A DNA stretch of 64,000 nt, from NCBI GenBank assembly GCA_016722945.1, contig JAEQMT010000023.1:186001-250000 (forward strand), in the 5' to 3' direction. The DNA comes from Desulfofustis sp. PB-SRB1. Its GTDB lineage: Bacteria > Desulfobacterota > Desulfobulbia > Desulfobulbales > Desulfocapsaceae. Positions 46,068 to 54,596 of the stretch are shown in pieces (within the stretch, counting starts at the first letter, position 1; each line of letters starts with the position of its first letter). A program made the translations under genes and the position numbers. The notes beneath the pieces are model-generated. The model had not been told where the DNA came from and ran no database searches. It saw nothing but the letters and a program-made list of their open reading frames with translations.

Positions 46068-46176
46068 TTCAACCGCTGGCCGCATTGGCGTGACCGCCGG
46101 GCAGGGCGGCACCGCCCATGCCAAGCAGTCCGGCGACGCTCAGGCTGGCCAGGAGCTTTTTCAGATCCTTGTTCAT
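45802..46176 (-). CDS. sbtA: Six-selenocysteine RiPP precursor, SbtA-like
   Basis: A 124-aa peptide when six in-frame UGA codons are read as Sec (U36, U40, U59, U80, U101, U122); the stop is TAA at 45802-45804. ATG 46176 follows GGAGG by 6 bases. Residues 1-32 (MNKDLKKLLASLSVAGLLGM, then GGAALPGGHANA) look like a signal or leader. After SGUSSGUG come four units with exact 21-residue period: SGUSGSNEGAGSAEIKKPE and variants, ending SGUSG. No other stop interrupts the frame, and the UGAs fall only in SGU positions. Hairpins that can serve as SECIS elements follow the UGAs at constant distance. A radical SAM maturase gene lies immediately downstream. Standard ORF calling would miss this gene. 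Confidence 0.9.
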
Positions 46177-46439
46177 GTTCACCCTCCAATGAAAAAGTTG
46201 AGCGATTCCATAGATAATTTCTATGATAAGCCGCGCAGTCATAGGAAGGCTAAATTATAGACGGGGTGTTGTCAACAGATTTCCTTATCAGTTCTGATGA
46301 TTTCCAGGTACCATATCCGGTCAAAAGAGTTATTATTCGCTCAGGATTGAAAATACCTCCTCGTGCATATCGGCGAACCAGCGGAGATTAAAGGAGTGGT
46401 TCGTATGAAAAAAGCGATGATTGAAAGGAGAACGACCTC

Positions 46440-46874
46440 ATGTATCGCCTGACTTACAAAAGCAAAAGTTCGGGGCCTATTAACAAGGAAACCCTGCGTG
46501 ACATCCTCTATGCAAGCATGGAATCGAATCGGCTCCATGGGGTGACCGGGGCGCTGTTGGCAACCCACAGTCACTACCTGCAGGTGCTGGAAGGTGATTT
46601 TGCCGGGGTGAACGAAACATTTCTGCGCATTGCCCGTGACCCCCGCCACGACACCCTTGAACTGGTGGCCTTCGGCCCCGTAACCCGCCGGCTCTTTGAT
46701 AAATGGAATATGAAGGCGTTCGGCATCTTTGATCTTAACAAGGAACTGGCCGACCAGCTCATGGAGAAATACGGCGAGGAAAACGGCGGGGTGCGCTTTC
46801 CCATTCAGGAGTGGGCCGCCCTGAGCCTTATCTTTGACGTCAGCATGATGAACAATCAGGCGTTTTCGTTTTAG
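46440..46874 (+). CDS. BLUF-domain blue-light sensor
   Basis: A 144-aa protein, a single BLUF domain with short tail. The flavin-site residues are present: Tyr6 (RLTYKS), Asn30 (ESNRLHGVTGALL), Gln48 (HYLQVLEGD), and Trp89 and Met91 (DKWNMKAF). BLUF proteins sense blue light with FAD and signal through protein partners. ATG 46440 has AGGAGA 8 bases upstream. It is divergent from sbtA and 30 bases before a transporter gene. A photosensor is unexpected in an anaerobe of this kind. Confidence 0.9.
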   Translation: MYRLTYKSKSSGPINKETLRDILYASMESNRLHGVTGALLATHSHYLQVLEGDFAGVNETFLRIARDPRHDTLELVAFGPVTRRLFDKWNMKAFGIFDLNKELADQLMEKYGEENGGVRFPIQEWAALSLIFDVSMMNNQAFSF

Positions 46875-46904
46875 CCCCTCACTGTTCAGGTTTCCCCGGC
46901 ACCA

Positions 46905-48497
46905 GTGCAACGTTTGCCTGTAGCCTCTTCGATTTCTCGGCCGATCCGGTTCTGGTACTGGGTGCGCGATGACGTGCTGGGCATCGTCACCGAGATGCGG
47001 TGGAGCTACGTGCCGCCGCTCATGGTCTATCTTGCCTACGGTATTTCCGGTTTCACCGCTATTGTCGAGAATTTTTTCGTCAAGCAGGAGTTGGAGCTTT
47101 CCGCCGCCTTTCTGGCCGGATTGGGATTCTGGGCGGGTCTGCCGTGGGCCTTGAAAATGCCCATCGGTCACCTGGTGGATCTGTTCTGGCGGTTCAAGGC
47201 GCTCTTTGTCTATGCGGGCGCCCTGCTTATGGCGGGGAGCCTGCTCATCATGGTGCGGCTGACCGGTGGCAATATCTGGATGAGCGGGATCTGGACGGCC
47301 GACACCTGGTACGTCATTGCCGTGCTGCTGGCCCCCATCGGTTTTGTGCTCCAGGATGTGGTGGCCGATGCGATGACGGTGGAGGCGGTGCCCAGCCGCA
47401 CCGAGGACGGCGAGCCCATTGCTGAAGATGAACTCAAACGGATGCACATCACCATGCAGACCCTGGGCCGTATCGCCATTATCGGCGGCATGGCTCTGGT
47501 TTCTGGACTTGGCGGCTGGCTGGCCAAGACCCTCTCCTATACGGTGATGTTCCAGATGGCCCTGATCATTCCAGTGATCTCGGTGGCCGGGGTGACCCTG
47601 GGCGAGATCCTCACCGTCCGCCGCCGCGCCCGCTCGAAGCGGCAGCAAAATGACAATGAGCGCATCCCGGCGGCGCAGCCCGGAGGGCGCCTGCAGCCGA
47701 ACTGGTATATCCTCGGTGGCAGCCTGTTGTTCGTGATCATGACTCTGGGGCTGGGCTTGTCTGCTCTTGTTCTGAAAAAGGAGATTATTTTTCTGGTGTC
47801 ACTTGCCATTATCGGCTATCTCATGCGCCAGCTTCTGGCCGAGCTGACCCCTGAAAAACGGCGCGAGATCGTCGGGATTGCCGTCATTATCTTTATCTTC
47901 CGGGCCATGCCCAACGCCGGCGCCGGGGCGAGCTGGTGGCAGATTGACGTGCTGGGCTTTGATGAATCATTTTTCGGCACCCTCAGACAGATATCGGCTA
48001 TTCTGGTTATCGTCGGCCTACTCACCCTGCGCGGCTGGATGAGCCGCCGGCCCATTCCCTATCTGGTGGTGTTTCTGTCGATATACCAGGCGATCATGAT
48101 GCTGCCTTTTATCGGCATGTTTTACGGGCTGCATGAGTGGACCGAACAGATGTTCGGTTTTGGGGCACGCACCATCGCCATTATCGATATCATGGCCGAC
48201 TCACCACTGGGTCAGGTGATGATGGTGCCCATGCTGGCCTGGATCGCCAGAGAGGCACCGGCCACCCAGAAGGCAACGTATTTCGCGGTGATGGCGGCAT
48301 TTACCAATCTGGCATTGTCTGCCGCCAACCTTGCCACCAGCTACATGAATAAGCTCTTCATTATCGAGCGCGGTGATTACCATCAGTTGGGAGCGCTCAT
48401 GATCAGTGTGGCAATAGTCGGCCTGCTCGTCCCTATCGTAGCCGTTATGGTGGAACGGGCGACGGCGCGGCCACGGGAAAACGCGGTTGTGCCTTAA
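46905..48497 (+). CDS. BT1-type (folate/biopterin transporter-like) membrane protein
   Basis: A 530-aa membrane protein with about 12 helices, of the MFS branch that includes BT1 folate/biopterin transporters. FTAIVENFFVKQELELSAAF, GLPWALKMPIGHLVDLFWRF and GFVLQDVVADAMTVEAVPSR are the family-type segments. It starts with GTG 46905. The ligand is not known here. The gene follows the BLUF sensor by 30 bases and may be co-transcribed with it. Confidence 0.75.
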   Translation: MQRLPVASSISRPIRFWYWVRDDVLGIVTEMRWSYVPPLMVYLAYGISGFTAIVENFFVKQELELSAAFLAGLGFWAGLPWALKMPIGHLVDLFWRFKALFVYAGALLMAGSLLIMVRLTGGNIWMSGIWTADTWYVIAVLLAPIGFVLQDVVADAMTVEAVPSRTEDGEPIAEDELKRMHITMQTLGRIAIIGGMALVSGLGGWLAKTLSYTVMFQMALIIPVISVAGVTLGEILTVRRRARSKRQQNDNERIPAAQPGGRLQPNWYILGGSLLFVIMTLGLGLSALVLKKEIIFLVSLAIIGYLMRQLLAELTPEKRREIVGIAVIIFIFRAMPNAGAGASWWQIDVLGFDESFFGTLRQISAILVIVGLLTLRGWMSRRPIPYLVVFLSIYQAIMMLPFIGMFYGLHEWTEQMFGFGARTIAIIDIMADSPLGQVMMVPMLAWIAREAPATQKATYFAVMAAFTNLALSAANLATSYMNKLFIIERGDYHQLGALMISVAIVGLLVPIVAVMVERATARPRENAVVP

Positions 48498-48611
48498 GTG
48501 CTGCCTGCTATCGATATTGACAGCTATCATCGGCATCGCAAATTTATAGTGTTGCCCTGGCGGTTGTCGATGGGGTGCTGACTACTTTCAATCCTCCATG
48601 GAGATAACACC

Positions 48612-49259
48612 ATGTCACTTGCCAAAACCCTGCAACAGATAAAAGAGGCGGCCGGCTCCCGGATTCCGGAAGCGGAGCGAAACCTGATGGCCCGCGCCAC
48701 TGCCGAGTTGCGCGAGTCGGGTATTACGGATGGCGTTCTCAAGGTGGGGATGGAGCTTCCCGGCTTTGAGCTGCCCGCTGTGGGCGGTGAGATGGTCTCA
48801 TCAGCGGAGTTGCTGAAGGACCACAACCTGGTTCTCACCTTCTACCGGGGCGTCTGGTGACCCTATTGCAACGCGGAGCTGGAAGCGCTGCAGAACATTG
48901 TTGACGAGGCCGAGGTACTTGGCGCGAAGATTATCGCAATCTGCCCACAACGTCCTGAATTCCTGAGGAAAATGGGAGAGAAGCACGGCCTGAGCTATGC
49001 TATTGTGCGAGATGAAGGCAATGGTTATGCGGCCCGGCTGGGATTGCGCTTCACCGTGCCGGATTATCTGCGGGAGGTGTATACAAAGTTCTCCATCGAT
49101 CTGCCGCGGCTCAACGGTGAGCAGTCATGGACCCTGGCCATGCCGGCCCGCTACGTGATTGATCGTTCTGGACGGGTGGTGGCGGCGGACTGTGATCCCG
49201 ATTACACCAATCGGCCCGAGCCGGAAAAAACCCTTGGCGATCTGCGGGCCATCGGCTGA
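48612..49259 (+). CDS. Selenocysteine peroxiredoxin-like protein
   Basis: A 215-aa AhpC/TSA-type redoxin whose peroxidatic residue is selenocysteine: TGA at 48858-48860 gives FYRGVWUPYCNAELEAL, where relatives have Cys. The same frame continues for 132 codons with conserved redoxin sequence (AKIIAICPQRPEFLRKMG, IDRSGRVVAADCDP), so the TGA is not a true stop. N-terminal part has GMELPGFELPAVGGE. Sec83 probably reduces peroxides and Cys86 may resolve. A hairpin CGGAGC-TGGAA-GCGCTG begins 13 bases after the UGA. Normal annotation would give two truncated genes. Confidence 0.9.
48874..48890 (+). promoter_or_regulatory. SECIS-like hairpin of the peroxiredoxin gene
   Basis: CGGAGC and GCGCTG pair (one A-G mismatch, one wobble) around pentaloop TGGAA, whose first base is 20 nt after the UGA. 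The same pentaloop occurs in mvhD. This supports UGA decoding as selenocysteine. Confidence 0.6.
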
Positions 49260-49431
49260 GCCTTCAGGAGGCATGGGCTCGCCACTAGACCCCTGCCGAT
49301 GCCCGGTGTGGCCAGCCATCATCGCGGCCATGCAATAGCTGGATCCCGCCGGTTGCGGTGATACAGTAAGGATGGTTCTGGGAGGGGCGATCTCCAGAAC
49401 GGCCGCCAGACTGGTACGATTATCACGATAG

Positions 49432-49647
49432 TCAGCTTTTCGGCCAGGCTCCGTCGGTCTCCTCGCTTATCATGTAGCAGAAATTATCCCAGGTATACTC
49501 TTTTTTGCTGATGGGACAGCGCAGGGTGACCGATGAGCCGTCGATTCCGGTCACTTCCCAGTCGCCGGCCCGTTTGTTTCCTTCGATTCTGATCTTCTGG
49601 CCGATATGAAAGGGATAGGCGGTGAGAACGGTTACGATCTGGCTCAT
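49432..49647 (-). CDS. Small conserved hypothetical protein
   Basis: 71 aa from ATG 49647 (GGAG upstream); the longer frame from 49680 adds unconserved residues. It is beta-rich with IGQKIRIEGNKRAGDWEVTG and KKEYTWDNFCYMI, like a small SH3-like or Tudor-like barrel. It lies 13 bases downstream of the CooC-type gene on the same strand and may be part of that operon. Function unknown. Confidence 0.6.
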   Translation of the reverse strand: MSQIVTVLTAYPFHIGQKIRIEGNKRAGDWEVTGIDGSSVTLRCPISKKEYTWDNFCYMISEETDGAWPKS

Positions 49648-49660
49648 ATCATGCTCCAGG

Positions 49661-50419
49661 TCAGGCTGAGAGCGGCGCACTCATCAATTGCTCGATGGCG
49701 ACCACCGATGCGCTTGTGTCGGGAAGCTCCAGCAGCGAGCGTTTTTCCATATCAAAATCCAGCAGGGTCGGATCATGGGGTATGGTGGCCACAATGGGCA
49801 GGCCGATCTGCTCAACTTCGGCGCTGAAGGCGTCGCTCAATTCTTCCGGGGCCCGGGTGACGATAATACCGCACTCCTTGACGGTGAGCTTGAGGCCCGG
49901 CAGCATCTCGTTGATCCTGGCCAGAGCTCGCAGGCCGCGCAGGGAGTAGTCGGTGATCAGATAGAGCATGTCCACCCGGCCGCTGGTACGGCGGCTGAGG
50001 TGCTCCATGCCCGCCTCGTTGTCCACCACCATGTGGCGGTAGCTTTCGGCGAGGCGCTCGGTGAAACTGTTGAGAATGTTGTTCACCATACAGTAGCAGC
50101 CCTGTCCCTCCTGGCGACCCATGACCAGCAGGTCGAAATTTTCATGCTCGATAAGTGATTGCTCCACCAGACTTTCCAGGTAGATGGTCTTATCCATGCC
50201 GGAAGGCACCGACTGTGGGTCGCGCATGAAGTCCTCGCGGATATCGCCGATGGTGGCGGTAACATCGAGGCCCAGTGTTTCACCGAGATTGGAGTTGGGA
50301 TCGGCGTCAACGGCCAGGATCGGGGTGTCTCCGGCCCGGATCAATTGACGGATGATCAGTGCCGAGACGGTGGTTTTGCCGACGCCGCCCTTGCCGGCGC
50401 ATGCGATTACGGTGCCCAT
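49661..50419 (-). CDS. cooC: CooC-type nickel-insertion ATPase
   Basis: A 252-aa SIMIBI ATPase that helps load nickel into carbon monoxide dehydrogenase. Start ATG 50419 gives MGTVIACAGKGGVGKTTVSA with the P-loop; upstream in-frame sequence is not protein-like. The Cys-x-Cys metal site is C108-Y-C110 (GQGCYCMVNN), as in CooC, and AVDADPNSNLGETLG and MVVDNEAGMEHLSRRT are family motifs. Its presence implies a CO dehydrogenase elsewhere. It ends an operon with HdrB-like and membrane HdrC-like genes. Confidence 0.92.
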   Translation of the reverse strand: MGTVIACAGKGGVGKTTVSALIIRQLIRAGDTPILAVDADPNSNLGETLGLDVTATIGDIREDFMRDPQSVPSGMDKTIYLESLVEQSLIEHENFDLLVMGRQEGQGCYCMVNNILNSFTERLAESYRHMVVDNEAGMEHLSRRTSGRVDMLYLITDYSLRGLRALARINEMLPGLKLTVKECGIIVTRAPEELSDAFSAEVEQIGLPIVATIPHDPTLLDFDMEKRSLLELPDTSASVVAIEQLMSAPLSA

Positions 50420-50454
50420 AATGATTCTAACTCTTTTTTGAGGTTTTGGTTGTA

Positions 50455-51375
50455 TTAAGCGGCGGCGGTGGCGCGCGCTTTTTTCCGTGATTTTTTCTCT
50501 GTGGTGGGAGGGCCGAGCCGGCTTTCCAGCAAACTGATATGGTGGTCGGCAATGGAGCTGTTCAGCCCAATACCCAGCACTTCCGGGCTGAGCCCCAGAC
50601 AGAGCCCGAGCAGTTGCGGATAGAGCAACACCGGCAATGGATCGCCTTTCTCGGTTGCCTGCACTGAGTCGAGCTGCAGATAGCAGTAAGCGCAGACGGG
50701 GACGATAAACTCCGCCCCGGCAACCCGTGCGCCTTGTACCTTTTCCAGCAGCAGGGAGCGCGAAAGATCCTCGTTGATCCCAGCCAAAGCGGCGCCGCAG
50801 CACTCCAGCGCACCCGGCCAATCCAGATTGGCGGCGCCGGTGAGCTGCACCAGCTCGCCCGTGATGCGGGGGACGAAGGAGTCATCGAACCTGGTTACCT
50901 CGCGCGGGCGCAGTAGATGGCAGCCATGCAGCACCGCCACTTTGAGTTCGGTATAGCGGTGGCTCAGCTTGGCGGCGATGGCGGGTGTTCCCACCTCATC
51001 ATGCAGAACGGTGAGCAGATGTTTGACTGAGCCGGTACCGTGGTAGGTGAGGGAGTCTTTGGCGAGCAGCTCGTTTACCGTTTCGCCCAGGTGCGGGTCG
51101 CCGGCCATGGCGTGGCGGGCCTTCTGTAGACTGCCGAAACAGCAGTTGCAGATGGTCATGATATCGATCCCGCGTTTTTCGGCCAGGGCGATATTACGGA
51201 CCGAGGGCGCCAGATAGGCGGTTTCATCCACATTGCGCACCGGGTATCCGCAGCAGGTGAAATCGTCGATGGTTTCAAGCTCGATGCCGAATGTCCGCAG
51301 CACCGCCGTTGCCGAAACCGCATACTGCTCGATCCTGATGGGGATATTGCACCCCTGGAAAAATGCCAGTTTCAT
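50455..51375 (-). CDS. HdrB-like heterodisulfide reductase subunit
   Basis: A 306-aa protein with two CCG domains, the hallmark of HdrB-type catalytic subunits with non-cubane [4Fe-4S] clusters: FFQGCNIPIR, DDFTCCGYPV, CNCCFGSL in the first half and HGCHLLRPR, ECCGAALAG, CAYCYLQ in the second. A Lys/Arg-rich tail follows. The start overlaps the stop of the membrane HdrC-like gene (ATGA). It should receive electrons from, or pass them to, that membrane subunit; the disulfide or other substrate is unknown. Confidence 0.88.
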   Translation of the reverse strand: MKLAFFQGCNIPIRIEQYAVSATAVLRTFGIELETIDDFTCCGYPVRNVDETAYLAPSVRNIALAEKRGIDIMTICNCCFGSLQKARHAMAGDPHLGETVNELLAKDSLTYHGTGSVKHLLTVLHDEVGTPAIAAKLSHRYTELKVAVLHGCHLLRPREVTRFDDSFVPRITGELVQLTGAANLDWPGALECCGAALAGINEDLSRSLLLEKVQGARVAGAEFIVPVCAYCYLQLDSVQATEKGDPLPVLLYPQLLGLCLGLSPEVLGIGLNSSIADHHISLLESRLGPPTTEKKSRKKARATAAA

Positions 51376-53096
51376 GCCGTGCCTCCGGCTTCGAGTTTAT
51401 CGAGCGCCCCGTTTTTCAGATGATAGAAGATATCGGTGAGGGCCACGTTGTTGGGGCAGTGCTCCTGGCAGAGGTAGCAGGTAGAGCAGCTCCACAGCAT
51501 GCGTGCCCCCATGGCCAGATCCTTGTTGCCGATGCCGAGGCTGAAGATGATCTGATGAGGCAGCAGGTCGAGTGTTTCCTGGGGGTTGTCGTAGCCTCTT
51601 ACCACCGGGCAGATGTTGGTGCAGCGCTGGCAGGAGTAGCAGGCGAGATAGTTGTTTGCCCCCACCTCGGCCGGAGCGTTCATGGTGATGGAACCAAGCT
51701 CGGAAAGTTTTGCAAAGGCGGTCTTGAACTTCTGCTCGATCGTTTTCAAAGCATGTAGGTGCTGGGTGCCGAAGGTGCGGAGTAGTGAGAGGGGAAAAGA
51801 AAAATGGCTCAGAATCGAGGTTTCCGGCACGTTTTTGCTGAGCAGATAGTAGCGGGCATGGGTGAAGAGCTCACGCAGGTTGATGCCTGAAGGACAGACC
51901 TCGGAGCAGCGATCGCAACTGGTGCAGATATAGAGCCCCTTCTGCAACCGCTTGGTGGTGTCGTGATCAAGATTTTTGCCGGAGGCGATCCGTTGCAGGT
52001 ACTGTACTTTCTCCGAAGGCAGGATGAAGTCATTGGCAAACGACTCGTAAAAGGTCAGCGACGAGCATCGTTCACTACAGGCCCCGCAATGGGTGCAGGC
52101 GGAGAGGCCTATCATCTGCCGGTTCAAGGTGGTTGCCGCATCCGGGGCCGGGTTTTTGAAACCGGCAACACCATTGATAAGAAGAGATACGGGGGCGGCG
52201 ATCACATGAAACATCTTGCTGAACGGCAACCAGGCCAGCAGGGAAAAACAGAACAGTAGGTGAAGAGTACCAAGCAGCGAGGTAGCAGGGCCGTCGCCTA
52301 GTGCAGCAGCGATGGGGCCAACCAGTTTTGCCAGGGTAAAACTCACCGGAGCCCCCGAGGCCGGGGCGTGGCACTCGGTGCAATAATTTTCACTGACGGC
52401 GGCGCCTTCTTCCACCAGAGCCGGGTCAAAGGGTTTGGTCACCCGTGCTGAAACCAGTCCCTGTTCGGCGGCCCAATAGGTTTCAAGAGCAACTGACTCA
52501 GGGTCGTCGGGATCAAGCCCGGCCCATTCATCCACCATTTCCTGGAATTCGGCGTGGGAGGCGATCTGGCTGCTTTGAAATAAAAATCCGGTGATGATGA
52601 TACCTCCCACCAGAGACAGGGCCAGCCAGTCGCTTGCATAACTGCGCACCCGTTTGGGGCGATCGGTGAGGCGCCGGTAGATGGCCAGGCCAACCCCGAT
52701 CACCACCAGCACTCCGAAAAACTCGCGCAGGCCGAGAAAGGGCTGCAGGGTCGATTCATAGTTGCTGAAGAAAAAGGTAGAGACCGAATAGCCCAGGCCA
52801 TGCATGAGCAAAAGCCCGATAAAACCTATAAAAAGCAGACCATGCGCCGCCCAGCGCCAGGAGTTTTTGGCAAGCAGCCGCCGCTGGAAGAGCACATCGA
52901 CAAACAATGATCTGACCAGTTTCAGCAACCGGCCACTGGAGATTGTGGCGCCCACCGCCGTAAGTGCCGAACCAATTCGTCTGCCTGTTGAAACGGCAGT
53001 ATCATGCCCGTTGAAGCCTTTGCCGAACCAGGTGAACAGGCGCCAGCCAAGACCGGCCAGGAAAATCAGAAACGCGATGATCAGGAGCATATCCAT
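51372..53096 (-). CDS. Membrane NarI/heme-c/HdrC-like Fe-S protein
   Basis: A 574-aa membrane protein. Several helices (residues about 3-25, 80-103, 120-140, 165-185) form a NarI/HdrE-like heme b module. A c-type heme site CTECH lies in a short loop (NYCTECHAPASG), and a further helix follows. The C-terminal half has four 4Fe-4S motifs: CTHCGACSERC, CTSCDRCSEVC, CYSCQRCTNIC and CSTCYLCQEHC. It resembles HdrC/HdrE fusions such as QmoC but with membrane part first and a doubled ferredoxin section. It probably links menaquinone to the HdrB-like subunit. Confidence 0.85.
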   Translation of the reverse strand: MDMLLIIAFLIFLAGLGWRLFTWFGKGFNGHDTAVSTGRRIGSALTAVGATISSGRLLKLVRSLFVDVLFQRRLLAKNSWRWAAHGLLFIGFIGLLLMHGLGYSVSTFFFSNYESTLQPFLGLREFFGVLVVIGVGLAIYRRLTDRPKRVRSYASDWLALSLVGGIIITGFLFQSSQIASHAEFQEMVDEWAGLDPDDPESVALETYWAAEQGLVSARVTKPFDPALVEEGAAVSENYCTECHAPASGAPVSFTLAKLVGPIAAALGDGPATSLLGTLHLLFCFSLLAWLPFSKMFHVIAAPVSLLINGVAGFKNPAPDAATTLNRQMIGLSACTHCGACSERCSSLTFYESFANDFILPSEKVQYLQRIASGKNLDHDTTKRLQKGLYICTSCDRCSEVCPSGINLRELFTHARYYLLSKNVPETSILSHFSFPLSLLRTFGTQHLHALKTIEQKFKTAFAKLSELGSITMNAPAEVGANNYLACYSCQRCTNICPVVRGYDNPQETLDLLPHQIIFSLGIGNKDLAMGARMLWSCSTCYLCQEHCPNNVALTDIFYHLKNGALDKLEAGGTA

Positions 53097-53301
53097 AAGG
53101 AATTACCGGTTGTGATAAATACGTTGAGCACCGGCGATGACAATGGTGCCGGGCACGCCATGTGAAGCAAGAATAACCATATTACGAGAGTACCGGCGAG
53201 AGTGGAAAAAGTCAATTCTCATCGAAATGTCTGTACGTGAGGGAATCAAAAAAAACGTATATTAATTGTGCCGGACCTGATCGGGTACCTGGGACTATTC
53301 G

Positions 53302-53362
53302 TAATGATGGGATTCGTTCTGCAGTCTGCCCTTGAATGGTGTAATCGAGGGCGGTAATGATG
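53302..53362. repeat. Degraded inverted copy of family-1 repeat core
   Basis: Read on the minus strand, this matches the inner part of the repeats at 2271 and 60326 (CCGCCCTCGATTACAC then TTCAAGGGCAG), with scattered changes. It abuts the family-2 copy at 53381. The rest of the 493-bp gap 53097-53589 contains a GTGCCGGGCAC palindrome at 53149-53159 and nothing else recognised. Confidence 0.55.
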
Positions 53363-53380
53363 GTAGAAAGTAAATGTAGA

Positions 53381-53523
53381 GGGAGCCTTTAAATATGAGA
53401 GTTTTCGTTCACGATCAAGCTGCGAGCAACATATTACCGTAGGCAACCACCTGATATTCCCAGGATAAAATTTTTTGAGCAATGATGAGGTTGGGCAAAA
53501 CGGCTATTTTGCAAGGTTCGCTA
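53381..53523. repeat. Family-2 dispersed repeat, copy C
   Basis: Starts GGGAGCCTTTAAATATGAGA, then GTTTTCGTTCACGATCAAG, and ends GGCTATTTTGCAAGGTTC. It aligns along its length with 3725-3862 and 7237-7376 in the same orientation. It is AT-richer in the middle than the other copies. Confidence 0.7.
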
Positions 53524-53589
53524 TATTTTTACGATCTCACCATAGGTGGAAACGGTGATGTAACCTCGCCCTATACTGTGGTAAGGATG

Positions 53590-54189
53590 TTAGCGGTTCT
53601 CAGTATGGCCACGGCCCCCGGCAATGATCTCATCTTCCGTTACCACGTAGTCGAGCAATTGATCGTGGGGATGTAATTGCAGTTTTTCGATTACCTGCAT
53701 GGAAAAGGCAAGACCAATACGGGCTGCTTCCGGGATGGCAGCCAGCAGCCGGTCGTAGTAGCCGCCGCCATAGCCCAATCTGCCGCCGCGCTGATCAAAC
53801 ACGGAGCCGGGTATGATTACCACCTCAAGTACATGCGGTGCGATCCGGTTTCTTTCGGCAATTTCCGGTGTTGGTTCGGGGATGCCGCAATAGCCGGGGG
53901 TGAGCTCGGCGCCGGGGTTGGTGATGGCCGCCAGCTCGAGGGTTTTAGTGGCCACCCTGGTTACCGGTACCACCAGGGTTTTGCCGCTGCCCAGGACCCA
54001 GTCCAGAATAGGAGTGGTATCCACTTCGGAGCGAAAATTCACATAGGAACAGATGGTTGCGGCACGAATCAGGCAATCAAGGGTGATGAGTTGCTCGTAA
54101 ATGAGTGTGCTTTTCTTATTTCGTTCAGGTGCGGGCAGTGCATCGCGCCGGGAGAGAGACTCTTTTCGCAGGTGAGTAGTAGTGGCCAT
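53590..54189 (-). CDS. 5-formyltetrahydrofolate cyclo-ligase
   Basis: A 199-aa enzyme that converts 5-formyl-THF to 5,10-methenyl-THF with ATP. ATG 54189 gives the normal length; the frame runs on to 54351 but without conserved sequence. Motifs are HLRKESLSRRDALP at the N terminus, VVPVTRVATKTLELAAI, and the signature GRLGYGGGYYDRLLAAIP. It fits the folate one-carbon genes (metF, metV) nearby. No ribosome site is evident. Confidence 0.9.
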   Translation of the reverse strand: MATTTHLRKESLSRRDALPAPERNKKSTLIYEQLITLDCLIRAATICSYVNFRSEVDTTPILDWVLGSGKTLVVPVTRVATKTLELAAITNPGAELTPGYCGIPEPTPEIAERNRIAPHVLEVVIIPGSVFDQRGGRLGYGGGYYDRLLAAIPEAARIGLAFSMQVIEKLQLHPHDQLLDYVVTEDEIIAGGRGHTENR

Positions 54190-54359
54190 GGTGTAGAAAT
54201 GGTTCTGGGTAAAAAGTTGAGACGGAAGCGGGGTGTTTTGCCGGCAGTATAGCTGATCACCGCCTTTTTTCAGTACATTTATCTTAAATGACAATTTCTC
54301 CCCTTGAATTTTTTCTTCGTCTGTTTTACAATCGTGCGCGTTGGTGAACAATAAGTTTG

Positions 54360-54596
54360 TAGTAATTCCAATTCACAGGACTCAATTCTCAGTTAAACCG
54401 GGCAGTACGCGTCACTATTTTCCCTCGGAATATCGATCAATAGAATACCCTGCTATTTGTAAACGCTCAGGTGCAGCTTATGACGTCAGCGTGATTTTAA
54501 GTTCAGCCGCCGCCGGCGGTTGTAGTCGGTGTTGCACAGTGCAGCCGGCAATATTAAAAAGGGATGGACAATCCCATGTAGAAAGGAGCATGAACA
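54360..54596 (+). promoter_or_regulatory. Long leader of cold-shock gene
   Basis: The gap before the cold-shock gene contains about 240 untranslated bases with a GC-rich hairpin (GCCGCCGCCGGCGG near 54508-54521) and the ribosome site AAAGGAGC. Cold-shock genes commonly have long, temperature-sensing leaders; whether transcription covers all of it is inferred. Confidence 0.35.

Noticed and set aside
45900..46124. 74-aa reading frame on the minus strand across the repeat region
   Set aside because: It is a different frame from the Sec-decoded gene, has no ribosome site and gives low-complexity sequence; it is a shadow.
46254..46275. TTGACA and TATAAT upstream of sbtA as a sigma-70 promoter
   Set aside because: They are only 10 bases apart on the minus strand, too close for a functional pair.
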